Positions 1-11,717 of a DNA stretch of 64,000 nucleotides are shown one piece after another. The stretch is from Erodium maritimum. Its lineage: Eukaryota; Streptophyta; Magnoliopsida; Geraniales; Geraniaceae. Both the position numbers and the translations under genes were made by a program. The DNA lies in the NCBI GenBank assembly GCA_963921825.1, contig OY997592.1:20959432-21023431 (forward strand), in the 5' to 3' direction. The first letter of the stretch is position 1. The number at the start of each line of letters is the position of its first letter. The notes under the pieces were generated by a model. It saw only the letters and a program-made list of their open reading frames with translations, did not search any database and was not told the origin of the DNA.

Positions 1-858
1 ATAAGGCAAGACTGAAATTTTTTTATTTTTTTTTCACCAAGTTTCTTATTTTGATTTTTCCCGTTTCGTTTCAACTCCGATTTAATTTTTTCTTGCGCCA
101 AATTTCTTATTTTTTCAAGATCTATCTATCAAGTAACATATTGAATATGTTTTGAAGCAAGAAAAGACATGTACAAGCAAAAACACAAATTGTTAAACGT
201 GCATTAATGTATGTGTTTGCAACTGCATTTGTATGAATAAGCTAATCGTAATGTATGTTTTTGTATATATGTTTTTGCAACTGCATGTTTTGTAATTTTC
301 AGTTATATGTGTACGCTGAACTTAATGTATATTTATGCAATTTTCAGTGTATGTTCTTGCCATTTTCATTGTATGTGTAAGCCAACCTTAATGCATGTTG
401 TTTCAGTTGTATGTGTACGCTAAACTTAATGTATGTTCTTATTATTTTCATTTGTATGTGTATGTATGTTTTGTACGTGTAAGCTAATAAACTAAGATTA
501 GCTTACACATGCATTAAGATTAGCTTATTCATACAAATGCAGTTGCAAACACATACATTAGTGCACGATTAACAATTTGTGTTTTTGCTTGTACATGTTT
601 TTTTTCTTCAAAACATATTCAATATGCTACTTGATAGATAGATCTTGAAAAAAGAAAGTTTTTGGCGCAAGAAAAAATTAAATCGGAGTTGAAACGAAGC
701 GGGAAAGATCAAAATAAGAAACTTGGTGAAAAAATAAAGAAAATCAGTCATGCGAAAATCGTAGCCCTTGGGCATTCTACGATTCCAAAGTTGGGATTAA
801 TTTGTATTTCGTATCTAAAGATTGGTTTGTACCTGAAAGGTCCCCTATATGTATATAT
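1..858. mobile_element. Foldback DNA transposon, left end outside window
   Basis: Two arms of roughly 200 bp, about 37-240 and about 490-735, are reverse complements of each other. Both carry the blocks TCTTGCGCCA and CAACTCCGATTTAAT. The right end reads GGTTTGTACCTGAAAGGTCC. The same arm sequence recurs in the complete element at 42547-43874, so this is the same family with its left terminus beyond the window edge. Between the arms lies AT-rich sequence with repeated TTAATGTATG-like words. No transposase is present, so it is non-autonomous. The 66-aa frame at 662-862 lies inside the right arm and is not a gene. Confidence 0.7.
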
Positions 859-862
859 ATAG

Positions 863-1035
863 GGGACCTTTCAGGGGGGGGTGATTGATTACAAAATCAA
901 TTACAAGATATGAATTAATTAAAAAGATATTAAAATATATGCATTAAATCTGGGCCATTAATTCTACGATCCAAGGACCCAGATTGATAGTTCTATGTTC
1001 TGACGAAAGATACAAGTTTGTACCTGATTGTCTTC
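863..1035. mobile_element. Short MITE, TAGGGG-end family, internally shortened
   Basis: The stretch starts TAGGGGACC and matches the element at 27801-28061 across GTGATTGATTAC, ATCTGGGCCATTAATTCTAC and TTCTGACGAAAGATACAAG. The first 80 bp of that relative are mostly missing here. It abuts the foldback element to its left, and the junction is itself palindromic (CCCCTATA, then TATAGGGG). No coding capacity. Confidence 0.6.
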
Positions 1036-1296
1036 GATTGTAAATAATAAATTAACAAATTATGAATAAAAAAACAAGAAAATAGAAAGAGTTATAAGTA
1101 TGGGTTAATTGTTAAAGAGTACAAATTCTTTTTTGTCAACATATTAAAATCTACATTAAACATAAAAGTAGACAAAATCATACATTAAATATTGTCAACA
1201 TTAAATTCAAAAGACAAAATCATATAATAAATATTGGTCAGAATCTTCTATTAAAATAATAAACAAAATATTTTGTTATGTCAACTATTGATTCAT

Positions 1297-2155
1297 GGGA
1301 TAATTGTCAAAACATGCACTAATGTTTCGCCCACAAACGAAATAGTGCACAATGTTTTGTCCACGTCGTCTGACTACCCTTATGAATCGTCCACGCACTT
1401 GTGTTAGAAAAATGTTAGAAAAATTAATGGAATATTCCATTTCTGTTATACATGTGCAGTTAAAGTATAACTGAAATGACCATTTTACCCTTATCATGAA
1501 TCTTTTGACTTTTTCTTTTGACTTTTGCATGAGACATTACCATTCTACCATTTTTAATAAAAAACAAATTAAAAAAAAATAAATAGACAAATAACATAAT
1601 TTTTTTTATAAAATCAGTTTTTTTATTTATAAATTCAGTTTTTATTTATAAAGAATATTTTAATTTAAAAAAATACATAGAAATCAGTTTTTTTATAAAT
1701 TCAGTTTTATTTATAAAAATTATTTTTATTTTCAAAAATTCAGATTTTAATTTAAAATATACATAAAAATCAGTTTTTTTATTTAATTATATTTGGGTAG
1801 AAAAAAGAAATATATATATATATATATATATAAAATATTAATTAAATTAAAAAAAACTGATTTTTTGTATTTTTTATTATAAAAACTCTGATTTTTATTT
1901 ATTTTTTAAATTAAAATATGAATTTTTGAATTTCAAGCCAAAAGGGAAAAATTGAGGGTATATCAGTCTTTTAATTCATTCTTATTTTTGAATTTCAATT
2001 CGAAAGGGCAAAATTGTCAATTCAGGTTCTAATGTTACACTTTTCTAACAGAAGTGCGTGGGCGATTCATAAGGGTAGCCAGACGACGTGGACAAAACAT
2101 TGTGCACTATTTCGTTTGTGGATGAAACATTAGTGTATGTTTTGACTATTATCCC
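1297..2155. mobile_element. Mutator-like foldback element, 9-bp TSD
   Basis: The element starts GGGATAATTGTCAAAACATG and ends with a near reverse complement, CTATTATCCC. The exact 9-bp repeat TTGATTCAT flanks it at 1288-1296 and 2156-2164, which fits a Mutator-type insertion. The terminal inverted repeats run at least 130 bp and contain repeated modules around CGTCCACG and a TGGAATATTCCA block. The centre is AT-rich, with runs of TTTTTATTTATAAATTCAG and a (TA)n tract near 1811-1831. No coding sequence. The 81-aa frame at 1285-1530 is only the left arm. Confidence 0.85.
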
Positions 2156-2286
2156 TTGATTCATTTGTTTTGTCCACAACATTTTATAATACTATATGTC
2201 ATGACCATAGTACTTTTTAATGTCATGTGTTTTTATCGTAACATTTTTGAATGCCATATACATTGCTTATGTAGGGGTTAACAAAA

Positions 2287-5057
2287 CAAATATTATATAT
2301 ATTTTTTGAGTAAATATGAATTCTTATTTAAATATCGGCAAGAATGATGTTTTGAAGAGGCTCCGGGTTATGACCCCCTTGCCAATTCCAGACAGGGGAA
2401 GAACAAGCCACCCTGGCAAGCCAATGAGCTGCTTTGTTCGCTGTCTGTTTTACAAAATCAAGTTGCACGCACTCGAGTCTAGTTAATAGGAAAATACAAT
2501 CTGTGACGATTATCCCTATAGGAGAAGAAAAACGTTCGCCTTTCTTGATCATATCCACTATGACCTTACAATCACTTCGAACACTGGTTCGCTGTCTTGG
2601 ATGTTGTAGCAGCCATGTCAACGCATCTAAAATAGCATATTCCTCCACAAGTCCTGGGTTTTGAGGACCATGGAACGAGGATGAGCGAGCCCCAACGAGA
2701 CGTCCCATATCATCCCTGCATATCCAGCGTGTTCCCATCTTGTCCGCTACCGCAAATAAAGCACCATCCGTGTTTATGACCCACGCACCTTGGCCTGGGT
2801 ACTCCCATGTCTCAGCTGCTACTGTATGTGGTAGGCGAGGAGCTGCTCTTGCCTGTGGTTTCCTATTTCTGGCCTCCCGCCATCCCGCCTGCAGGAAGAA
2901 TGTCGTTTGATATATGTTGGCGACCGTTTGTGAAATATTCTCCCATACGACTTTGTTTCTGAGAACGACTTTCAGCCACCCTTTGATGTCCATAACACCC
3001 TGGGGAATTTGCAAGCCCAACTTGGCCCAACATTCCGCCGCTATATGGCACTGGACAAGCAGATGCAGCTCAGATTCGTCTGCATTCGAGCAGACAAGGA
3101 AACATGCCTCCACTGCCACGTGTCGACGCCTAAGATTTGTTGCTACCTGTAGGCATCCCGATCAGGTTCTCCACAGGAAGGATCACACCTTTGGTATCAC
3201 TTCCAAACTCCAAATGGATGTCCATATATCCTTCTGAGGATGAAAAGTTGCTTGCTCCTGTTGACTCAGGACATATGCATATTTGACGGAATACTGTCCC
3301 AAATAGTCCCCCTCCAGTACCACGAGTCCGTGACGGCTGTCTTACTGATAGGTACTTCCAGAATTGCCCGCTGGTCTTCCTCATTGAACAGTTCCCAGAT
3401 CACGTCTGTGTCCCACTGCCTTGCATTATGCCTTATAAGTCCCGAGACTGCTAGGTGATCAAGCCCCGGTCCCACCGATTGTACCTTTGGCTCTACTCCT
3501 GTTAGCCACAGATGGTGAAGTACAGACGTTGTTGTCCCTGGACCAATCGATCGTCGGGCTCCACTTTTAACCAATTCCTGAGCGTAAATTATGCTTTGCC
3601 AGACGTAACTCTGATACGGTTTCCTCACCACCTCCAACACCGAGGACTCTGGATAGTAGCGAGCCTTTAACACTCTTTCTACCAAACGGGATTCATCTGT
3701 CACCAGTTTCCACAACTGTTTCCCCAGCAGAGCCATACTGAAGTCCTGCAGATTTTTGAATCTCAGGCCCCCTTCCTCCTTCGAACGAGACATGACCGAC
3801 CATGATTGCCAGATAACGTCTTTACCGTCCGGGCCAGATGTTTTCCGCCAAAATCGGGCTAAGGATACATTCATCTTCTCCAGAGTCCCTTTCGGGAGCC
3901 TCATTACACTCATGGTGTATGTCGGAATAGCCCGAAGGACCGACTTAACCAAGACTTCTTTACCTGCCCCATTCAGAAGTTTTCCGTCCCATTTCTGAAT
4001 CCTACGTAGGACCCTGTCCAATACATATTGCAGCCCATGTTTTCTGTTACGGCCCATCATATTCGAAATACCTAGGTATGGGGACGATTGTTGCAACTCC
4101 GGGATCCCTAGAATTTGGACCCCTCCGCTCGTCTGATTATAGGGGTATTGGTGTTGAAGAACATAGACGACTTTTGTTGATTCACTACTTGACCCGACGC
4201 TTCCTCAAACATCTGAAGAAGTTCCCTCAGACGCCCCATTTCCTTAAGAGTTGCCTTATAGTAGATATAACAGTCGTCTGTAAAGAACATATGGGTGAGC
4301 GAGGGAGCCCTTGGAGCCACCTTGACTCCATGTAAATCTCCTCCGCTCTCTGCCTCTTGAAGAAGGCGGGAGAATCCTTCCATGCAAAAAAAGGAATGTG
4401 TATGGGGACAATGGGTCCCCTTGTCTGGTTCCTCTCTCCGGTTGGACAAACCCCGCTTGTCGCCCCCCTGCCACAATATTGCATGTGACGGAATATGTGC
4501 ATCTCCGGACCAGCGATATCCATTCCTCCCCAAATCCAAATCCGCGCATCATATCCCATATGAAACCCCACTCCACTATGTCGTAGGCCTTACTCATGTC
4601 TGACTTCAGAGCCACCCATCCATCCCGGCCTTGTTTCTTGTTCTTCAGGAAGTGTAGAGTTTCGTACGAAAATATAATATTGTCCTGAATCGAACGTCTC
4701 GGTCCAAACGCCCCTTGAGAAGCCGATATTATACCATCCAACAGTCCCTTCAGTCGATTTGCTGCCACTTTCGATACTACTTTAAACACCATGTTGCACG
4801 GGGCAATAGGCCGAATATCCTTTAACGACGTTGGGCATTCCACCTTCGGAATTAGGACAAGGGTTGTCCTGTTCATTTCCTGCGGGATCTCCTCACCCGC
4901 GAATATGCGTCTCACCCAACTGGTGACATTTGCCCCTACTGTACTCCAATACTTCTGGTAGAAAAACGGGTTAAGTCCATCCGGGCCTGGCAACTTGTTA
5001 GGCCCTATCGAGAATGTAGCATCTCGCACCTCCTCCGACGTCACAACACCATTATTT
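2287..5057 (-). mobile_element. 5'-truncated L1-type LINE (RT, zf-RVT, RNase H)
   Basis: On the minus strand the ORF2 remains run from high to low coordinates. The reverse transcriptase (about 5044-4260) shows GPDGLNPFFYQKYW, KSDMSKAYDIVEW and GTRQGDPLSPY. The active-site region near 4290 reads FFTDD, where plant L1s usually have FADD. The thumb/connection region (about 4096-3270) includes IPTYTMS and GGLRFKNL. A zinc-finger-like region follows near 3080, then an RNase H domain (about 2810-2350) with NTDGALF, EEYAILDAL and SDCKVIVDM. Endonuclease and ORF1 are absent, so it is 5'-truncated. At least two frameshifts split the RT and thumb frames. A candidate 9-bp TSD, TTAACAAAA, lies at 2278-2286 and 5058-5066, with an A-rich tail at about 2287-2307. 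Dead. Confidence 0.88.
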
Positions 5058-5066
5058 TTAACAAAA

Positions 5067-5759
5067 GACTATAGGCAATACTTATCGTATATTTTTATTC
5101 ACTTTTAAACTTAATGTAGATTTTAGCATGTGAATAAAATTGATATATAATTTTTAACCATTAACCCAAGAAAAACTTCTCTATATCCAAAAACTTAGAA
5201 GTTACCAACAGCAGAACAATAACAAGTAAAATAACTGGAAAGGAGATGAATAGTACAGGTATAAATATAGATACTTCATGTTTGATTTTAGCTTTATTTT
5301 GGATGTTGACATATAAGAAAACATAGCCATAATGAATTCATGAGGTTATCGTATAAATTAGATATTTAATTTGAAGACCATATTCAATAAAGACGGTAAG
5401 AAAATGATAAAACTAATTTCCTCAACTCTATTTTAAAATTAGAAATGACTAGGTCTGTTTAATTTACATATAAAAAATGATATGAATAAATTGGTAGGGT
5501 AGGATTAGAAAGGAGGGGGCCTTAGCAACATGGTATCCTTGCCACAAAACAGATAAAAATATGTAAAGCATTAAGTTTGGGTGTTTCTGTTTCATCAGCC
5601 ATTCCAACTAAGTTGAGACATTATAAGTTTGGGTGTTTCATCAGCCATTCCAAATACAGAGCCTCTGTTCTATATGAACTCTCTTCTCAACTCACCTACC
5701 TTACCAAATTAAGTCTAAAAAAAGTCATACATATATTTACTCTCTCTCTCTGGCTTGGC
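5067..5759 (+). promoter_or_regulatory. 5' flank of the sugar transporter gene
   Basis: There is no gene in these 690 bp. The sequence is AT-rich and contains an imperfect direct repeat of about 30 bp (AAGTTTGGGTGTTTC ... ATCAGCCATTCCAA) at about 5573-5605 and 5624-5653. The repeat sits 110-190 bp before the start codon. A CT-rich stretch at 5741-5752 just before the ATG looks like a plant 5' leader. I could not fix a TATA box or a transcription start. Confidence 0.4.
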
Positions 5760-8700
5760 ATGGAGACATTATCGGACCAATCAAGATTGTTACTTGAGGA
5801 AGACAACAGCAACAACAATGGTGTCCATGTAATAACATGCACAGCCCCTCTTGTTCTGAGCTCCTTGGTCGCTGTCTCTGGTTCCTATGTTTTCGGAAAT
5901 GCTGTAAGTAATCATCATTATTATATGCCAATACATACAGATACATAGGTTTAGTTTGATGAGTTGATTTTGTAGGTTGGTTACTCATCACCAGCGGAGA
6001 TTGGAATTGTTGATGATCTTGGTCTTACCTTGGCTCAGGTATGACACCAATTATTGATCATTTTGCTATTCATTTTCTTCAGTGAAGGTTAAGTTAATAA
6101 GTTTGTTTGTGGATGCAGTATTCTGTTTTTGGATCCATATTGACGGTAGGAGGAATGGTAGGTGCAGTCTTCAGCGGGAGGATTGCAGATCTCATTGGCC
6201 GAAAAGGAGTATGTTTAACTATAATTGATGTGGAAATATACATACCCGAATTCGAAGTAGTAACAAAAATGATTGTGACATTAATGAATCAGGCTATGTG
6301 GGTTTCGGAACTATTCTGCATAACTGGGTGGCTTGCCATAGCTTTTGCACAGGTTCTTTTCTATCCATCCATCCATCCCATGTTCGAATTTCGCTAATTT
6401 CTCTTTTTTTCAATTCTCACTTGTTTTATTCAATCAAGACTGCTTGGCTTCTTGACCTCGGGCGACTTCTCGTGGGATGTGGAATAGGGGTTCTCGCTTA
6501 CGTGGTCATTTTACAACTCTTCTCTTTTCTATACATTTTACTAGTCATCACATAATCCTAATATATTTGTTCATTTACAGGTACCGGTGTATGTAACTGA
6601 AATAACACCTAAGAATGTCAGAGGAGGATTTACATCCCTTAACCAGGTATATAAATTTAAGAAATAATCGAATTGGATATTATGTCTTATGGTTTATATT
6701 CACAAAAGGGTATGCAGTTGTTGATAGGTTGTGGAAAAGCATTAACTTTTCTCATCGGTTCGTTTGTAAATTGGCGCACATTGGCTCTATTAGGTAAGAC
6801 AATACTGTATAATTTTTGCTTATTTGAATGAACATAAAATAAGTTGTTTAGTAGCATAGTGATTTGAGTTGTTTTGCAGGAACTGTTCCATGTGTTATAC
6901 AGTTTGTGGGTCTTTTTTTCATACCCGAGTCTCCAAGATGGCTGGTAATTGTAATTCACACAAATGCATAGATGCCATTACAATTACAGTTCGATGAAAA
7001 TAAACATTAATGCAATGCTTGCAGCTGAAAAATAAGACAGAAGACGAGTTCAAGTCAGCTCTGCAGAGGCTGAGGGGAAAAGATGCGGATATATCTGAGG
7101 AAGCTGCTGATATTAAAGTATGAATTGTTATTAAGTTGAATATTAGCTGAGAGTAACTAATCTTCAATATTTTCAGGATTACACAGACAGCCTTTCAGAT
7201 GATGGGATTTTCAAATTGTTCCAGAGGAAATACGCACGTTCTTTGATTGTAAGTAATGTTATTATTAGCATTAAACTTGTAGGAGACTGTTTGGTTTGCT
7301 TATTAATTAAACTTGTCTTAATTTGTATAGATTGGAGTTGGACTCATGTTGGTTCAACAGTTGGGAGGACTCGCTGCCTATTCATTCTATACAAGTTTTA
7401 TATTTGAGGCTGCAGGTTTTTTATTTCATGTTCACTCCTAATTAGTAATTTCTATCCATAAATCGATGGATTAATTATACTCATTTCTTTGTAATAGGTT
7501 TTCCAAGTAACCCTGGGATTATAGCAGCATCTATTATTCAGGTTCTTGCATTACCATTATTTATTTTCATCTCTCCGATTTCAGAAACATAAATATTATT
7601 ATTGTCTCGACTGTAGATACTGGGATGCACTTTGGGGGTATTTCTTATAGACAGGTCGGGAAGACGGCCACTGTTATTGGTATGTAAGACTGAAAACAGC
7701 ATGGTTGGTAAGTAAAGTTTGTAGTAAAATGCAACTAACAATATTGTCAACTCAACAGGTATCTGCACTAGGAACATGTTTGGGCAGTCTGCTCACTGCA
7801 CTCACATTCTTGTTGAAGGTATGTACATTATACGTATAGGGTAGCTATCCAGTAAAAATCATTCTTATTGTGCAAACTACGAACCAATCTAAGCCACAGG
7901 ATGCGGTCAAAGTGACGTCAGCAGAGCGCGCGCGATGCTGACACGTGGCAGATTCGCGCGCGCCTCTGCCCGCGCGCGTGAGCGTGTTGACCACGCGCGC
8001 GCACGGTGCTAATAGTTTGGCGCGCACCGTGCTAATAGTTTCGCACAGTGCCAAACTATTAGCAATGTGCGCCCAAACTATTAGCACTATGCGCGCCACG
8101 TGTCAGCACTGTGCGCGCGCACCAGCAGCGCACGGGCCCACGTGTCAGCACCTGGTGAGTTCGTAGTTTGCACAATAAGGGGTGGTTTGTATTTGATACC
8201 AACCCTATACGTATAAACCTCAATCAAAATAAAAAATCATATATAAATTTGAGTACAATGACAGGATGTTGACCGGTGGATGGAGATTACTCCGACTTTA
8301 GTGTTTATTGGTGTACTGGTGAGTAGTTCAGTATTCAACATAGTTAGTGTCGGTGCTGTTTACAAGGAAACAAGTCATAGCACCTGTCTGTCAGTGAATC
8401 TCTATTATAAGAGGTTTTACCTAAACTATGCATCGTGCTCATGTGTTGTTTAGGTTTATTTAGGCTCTTTTGAACTTGCCTTGGGGGGAATACCATGGAT
8501 CATCATGTCGGAGGTAACGTTAACGTATTTTGTTTATATTGTCTCATCTTCAATCCTCATAAACATTGAAAATTAACACGCATATCTTCCCTGTCAACGT
8601 CTTTTGTTTATATTGTCTCATCTTCAATCCTCATAAACATTCAAAATTAACTCGCAGATCTTCCCTGTCAACGTAAAGGGTGCGGCTGGAAGTGTGGTCA

Positions 8701-8959
8701 ACTTTGTTAACTGGTCTGGTTCTTGGCTTGTTGCTTATTCCTTTGATTTTCTATATCTATGGAGTTCTGCAGGTACTTAATTCTCTACTTTTAATTTTCC
8801 ATACTTCAATTTCTCTCGATAATATTGTTTACAACAATTTCAGGATCCTTTTTCGTATATGCCGTGATTTCTGCTTTGGGAGTTGTCTTCATAGCCATGC
8901 TGGTGCCTGAGACTAAGGGTCGAACGCTCGAGGAGATCCAAAAATCTATTACTCGCTAG
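5760..8959 (+). CDS. ERD6-like sugar transporter (MFS), 18 exons
   Basis: This is a complete gene for a 462-aa major facilitator of the ERD6-like (ESL) group, plant monosaccharide/H+ symporters mostly found on the vacuole membrane. Exons: 5760-5903, 5976-6038, 6119-6208, 6293-6352, 6439-6501, 6581-6646, 6718-6793, 6880-6944, 7025-7117, 7177-7248, 7331-7415, 7498-7541, 7617-7679, 7759-7818, 8265-8318, 8454-8513, 8658-8772 and 8844-8959. Every intron is GT-AG and the frame is open throughout. Family signatures are [21 protein letters not shown] (first half), [22 protein letters not shown], the second-half IDRSGRR, and C-terminal [12 protein letters not shown]. The hydrophilic start [16 protein letters not shown] has the LLLEE-type di-leucine setting typical of tonoplast ESLs. 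The ATG chosen is the one continuous with this N-terminus. Intron 14 holds a MITE, and intron 16 holds a tandem duplication that copies the start of exon 17. Membrane location and substrate are family inference. Confidence 0.93.
7839..8205. mobile_element. Mutator-type MITE in transporter intron 14
   Basis: The element runs from GGGTAGCTATC to GGTATCAAATAC-type ends; inverted repeats of about 57 bp share TTATTGTGCAAACTACGAAC. The exact 10-bp repeat TATACGTATA flanks it at 7829-7838 and 8206-8215. The core is unusually GC-rich, with many GCGCGC words and four inverted or direct copies of CTAATAGTTTG. A second family member lies at 27284-27759. It sits well inside the intron and leaves both splice sites intact. 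Confidence 0.88.
8528..8675 (+). repeat. 74-bp tandem duplication across intron 16/exon 17
   Basis: Two copies of 74 bp (8528-8601 and 8602-8675) each begin TTTTGTTTATATTGTC. Each ends with the first codons of exon 17 (ATCTTCCCTGTCAACGT). Only the second copy keeps a splice acceptor, GCAG before ATC; the first has CGCAT there. The true exon 17 therefore uses copy two, and copy one is a decoy exon start inside the intron. Confidence 0.85.
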
Positions 8960-9134
8960 CATTTCAACCGCCTCAACTCAACATGTCTCTTAAATTAAAT
9001 AAACTCTAATGTATCACAATTCTTATGAATTCAAATGCAAGCGTCATAAACACATGTTGTTAAGTTTCCCTACACATTCATGAGGCAGAATTTCTGAATG
9101 CGAAGATGCTCATCAAACAAGGGACCAATCAGTT

Positions 9135-11540
9135 CTAGCTTTGTGTGCCCGGACGAGCAGGTCCCATGTAGTTTGAGACTAAACCCATAACTGCAAACCT
9201 GGAGTTCAAACATTTTTTATTCAAATTAGTAAGCTAAAATTGCTGAATCCCAACATGCTAACTTGATAAGAATCTAACACAACCATAACATTTCATTTCA
9301 CACGGGACAGAAATATGTTACGGAAAAACAAAACATTCTCTGTGGCATCTACACCTTCAACACAAAGCGCAGAGGTAGTACTAATAATAGGTTACACTAT
9401 ACATGGTAGCAAATGCAATGCAGAATCATGCCCACATCAATCAAATTGACACTTCCAACAACAATTAAGTTTGCTCACACTAACTTATCATTTTAGTTCC
9501 ACTAATTAATTCCTATCTCAAAAATATACATTCATTGTTGTACAGTGTCTGATAAATAAAAGGTAAGTTTTTTATCGGCAATACCACAAGCCACAAGACT
9601 TGAACTCGGAGACAACTGTTTACCCCTTGGCCCATTGGTTAAGGTCATGTTACACATCCTCGGTTTCCAAATAGTACTGAAAATCCTTATCTTAACACAT
9701 TGATTATATCATTTTCCAAGGGTAATGAGCTGAATCACTTGAACAAATTCCCACTAACACATAATCCCAACCACACTGGAAATTTTTTCACAGCAACAGA
9801 AGTGCATTGTAACTTTGACATCTTACAGCAATAAAAGTGCAACAAGGTAACCAAATCCTGTACATAGATGTAGTATAGGTCAATGGTTGGGCTAATTACA
9901 TCGAGGAAAGACACTTCTATCAGTGTTATGAACTGAATTTTAGAATTTCAATGGCAATGATCTGTCAAAAGGGGTGGCAGTAAATCGTCTAATAATCCAA
10001 TCTGAATGGCTAGCAAAATACGGTTGACCAAATAAAAAGTAGGGTTAATAGCTAAAAACTACCTTATGAATTGACCACGTGCAAAAAAACTACCTTATGT
10101 ATTGTCCATGCTTTTAAACTACCCTATCTTTTACAAACGGTTGTCTGTTAGTTTTGTCAACGAAATTACTATCCTTATGTATTGTCTACGTGCGAAAACT
10201 ACGCTTATGTATTGTCCACGTCCCTAATTTTAACAAAATATTCCATTTTTAACTGAATATTCCAAAATTTGTCAGTAAACAACCGTAGTCAAAAGATAAG
10301 GTAGTTTAAAAGCATGGGTAATACACAAGGTAGTTTTCGCACATGGACAATACATAAGAGAGTTTTTAGCAATTAACCCTCAAAAGTATAAACTCCACTT
10401 CGTACTGTGTTGAGGGAATGAAGCCATCTGGTTGATGTATATTAGTGCTCGACTAGATAAACCTTAACCCCCAATTTATACAAGGGAAGCTATGAGGAAC
10501 ACCTTTTCCCGAGTTTCACCATTTAGCCTTCAAATTTTAATTACCCTATCAAGCACATTTATAACTCCTCTTCAAGCCTCGCCCCTTTCTCTTTTGAGCT
10601 TCCCTTTGTAAGCAATAATGGTTGCCTCAAGCTTTACGACGTTCTATTTCCTCAGTTTTTCCTACTGGTATAATGAAATTTTAACTTTTGCTACTCAATT
10701 AACCACCCCGGTTGCTGCCTCTTTTCTATTGATCCTATTCCACAAGGAGACACATCTCACTCGCATTTCACAGCTATGTCTTCTTCAATTCCATCCACCG
10801 CCAAGGGACAGTCAGCCAAATGTATGGTACAACATTTAGATTATTCGTGATTTGAAAATTAACACACAGTTAGGCACCAGCTCACAACAACTTTCACTGC
10901 CAAAGTAAGCATCTTGCCACATAACATCCTGATCCCTCTTGAGACAGAAGCCATAGCCCATTGACCCTTAACCTCCAAACATCAGCTTAAAGTCTACATC
11001 TGCAAAGAGCAAGACTCCTAGATGGACAAAATTGAAATGCTAAAGAAGCCTAGAACGGTAGAAATCGTTCCTGGTGTCAATTCTTAGCGATGAAATACAT
11101 CTATAACAGTCTAGTTAGTTAAAACAAATAGGAGCTTATTAAATCACAAGTGCTGAAACTTAAAGGAGCATAGCATACAATTCGTATAGCACGGTAAAAG
11201 CAAAACTCACATCATGGCCATGGAGATTTGTTTGAGATCTGCTTCGATATTCCTCATATTGGCCAGCGACTGGGCACAGAATATAATAGCGACCCACGAT
11301 CCAAGCTTGTACTGAAAGAGATCCATCACAAGCACAAAAATCAGTTAAATACGGAAATCAGAGTGATTTGGAAGAAGGTTTGGAGAGCTTACTGACCCTG
11401 AACATGACTCCGGCTATGCCGAAGATGACGGCGATGAAACCAGAGTAATCAATGGGCAGATCTTGAGGCGCGACAGCCGGTGCGTCGTAGGGCCTCGCCG
11501 ACGAGGGCTGGCGAGGATCGTTAGCTATAGAGGACGACAT
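9135..11540 (-). CDS. Protein Asterix (PAT complex subunit), 3 exons
   Basis: This is a complete gene for a 102-aa protein of the Asterix/WDR83OS family. Asterix pairs with CCDC47 in the PAT complex, an intramembrane chaperone beside the Sec61 translocon in the ER membrane (known from animals). Exons on the minus strand are 11540-11397, 11311-11211 and 9198-9135. Junctions are AGG|GTCAGT, CAG|TAC, AT|GTGAGT and CCAG|G. The product reads MSSSIANDPRQPSSARPY, then DLPIDYSGFIAVIFG, then the second-exon helix KLGSWVAIIFCAQSLANMRN, then FAVMGLVSNYMGPARPG and the stop. Length and motifs match plant Asterix proteins. Intron 2 is about 2 kb and holds a foldback MITE and a possible SINE piece. The gene is convergent with the sugar transporter; the stop codons are 175 bp apart. 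Its first exon lies 40 bp from a 140-bp repeat that recurs at 18.06 kb. Confidence 0.9.
9560..9655 (-). mobile_element. Possible tRNA-derived SINE fragment
   Basis: Read on the minus strand, the stretch has CCAATGGGCCAAGGGGTAAA, like an RNA polymerase III A box, followed about 30 nt later by GAGTTCAAGTCTTG, like a B box. That arrangement is typical of the head of plant tRNA-derived SINEs. I see no clear tail or TSD. It lies inside Asterix intron 2. Confidence 0.35.
10042..10379. mobile_element. Small Mutator-like foldback MITE in Asterix intron 2
   Basis: The 338-bp element starts GGGTTAATAGC and ends GCAATTAACCC. TSDs are TAAAAAGTA (10033-10041) and TCAAAAGTA (10380-10388), 8 of 9 identical. 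The arms repeat a module of the type CTACCTTATGTATTGTCCA several times and meet near a TATTCC block. It has the same layout as the other GGG-start foldback elements here, but its module words differ. Confidence 0.82.
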
Positions 11541-11579
11541 AGGGATTGGCCTTTGGAATTGAAGTTTAGTTCTAACGAG

Positions 11580-11717
11580 CAATGGAGGTTCTATTCACTT
11601 AGGCCTTGTTCCTTTCTTATAGGCCTTTTTTGCACGCACCATTTCGACTACAAATTAGGAAAAATTTCTTGTTTATGCATTTTTTTCATTTACTATAGAA
11701 TTAATCATCCGGACTAA
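11580..11717. repeat. 140-bp direct repeat, left copy (partner 18058-18197)
   Basis: The stretch starts CAATGGAGGTTCTA and ends AATCATCCGGACTAA. It recurs in the same orientation at 18058-18197 with roughly ten small differences. The copies enclose 6.3 kb holding the DUF1985 gene, the hAT and the mudrA-like exon. The left copy lies in the 5' flank of the Asterix gene. The copy at 18058-18197 is followed by different sequence. Confidence 0.8.
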
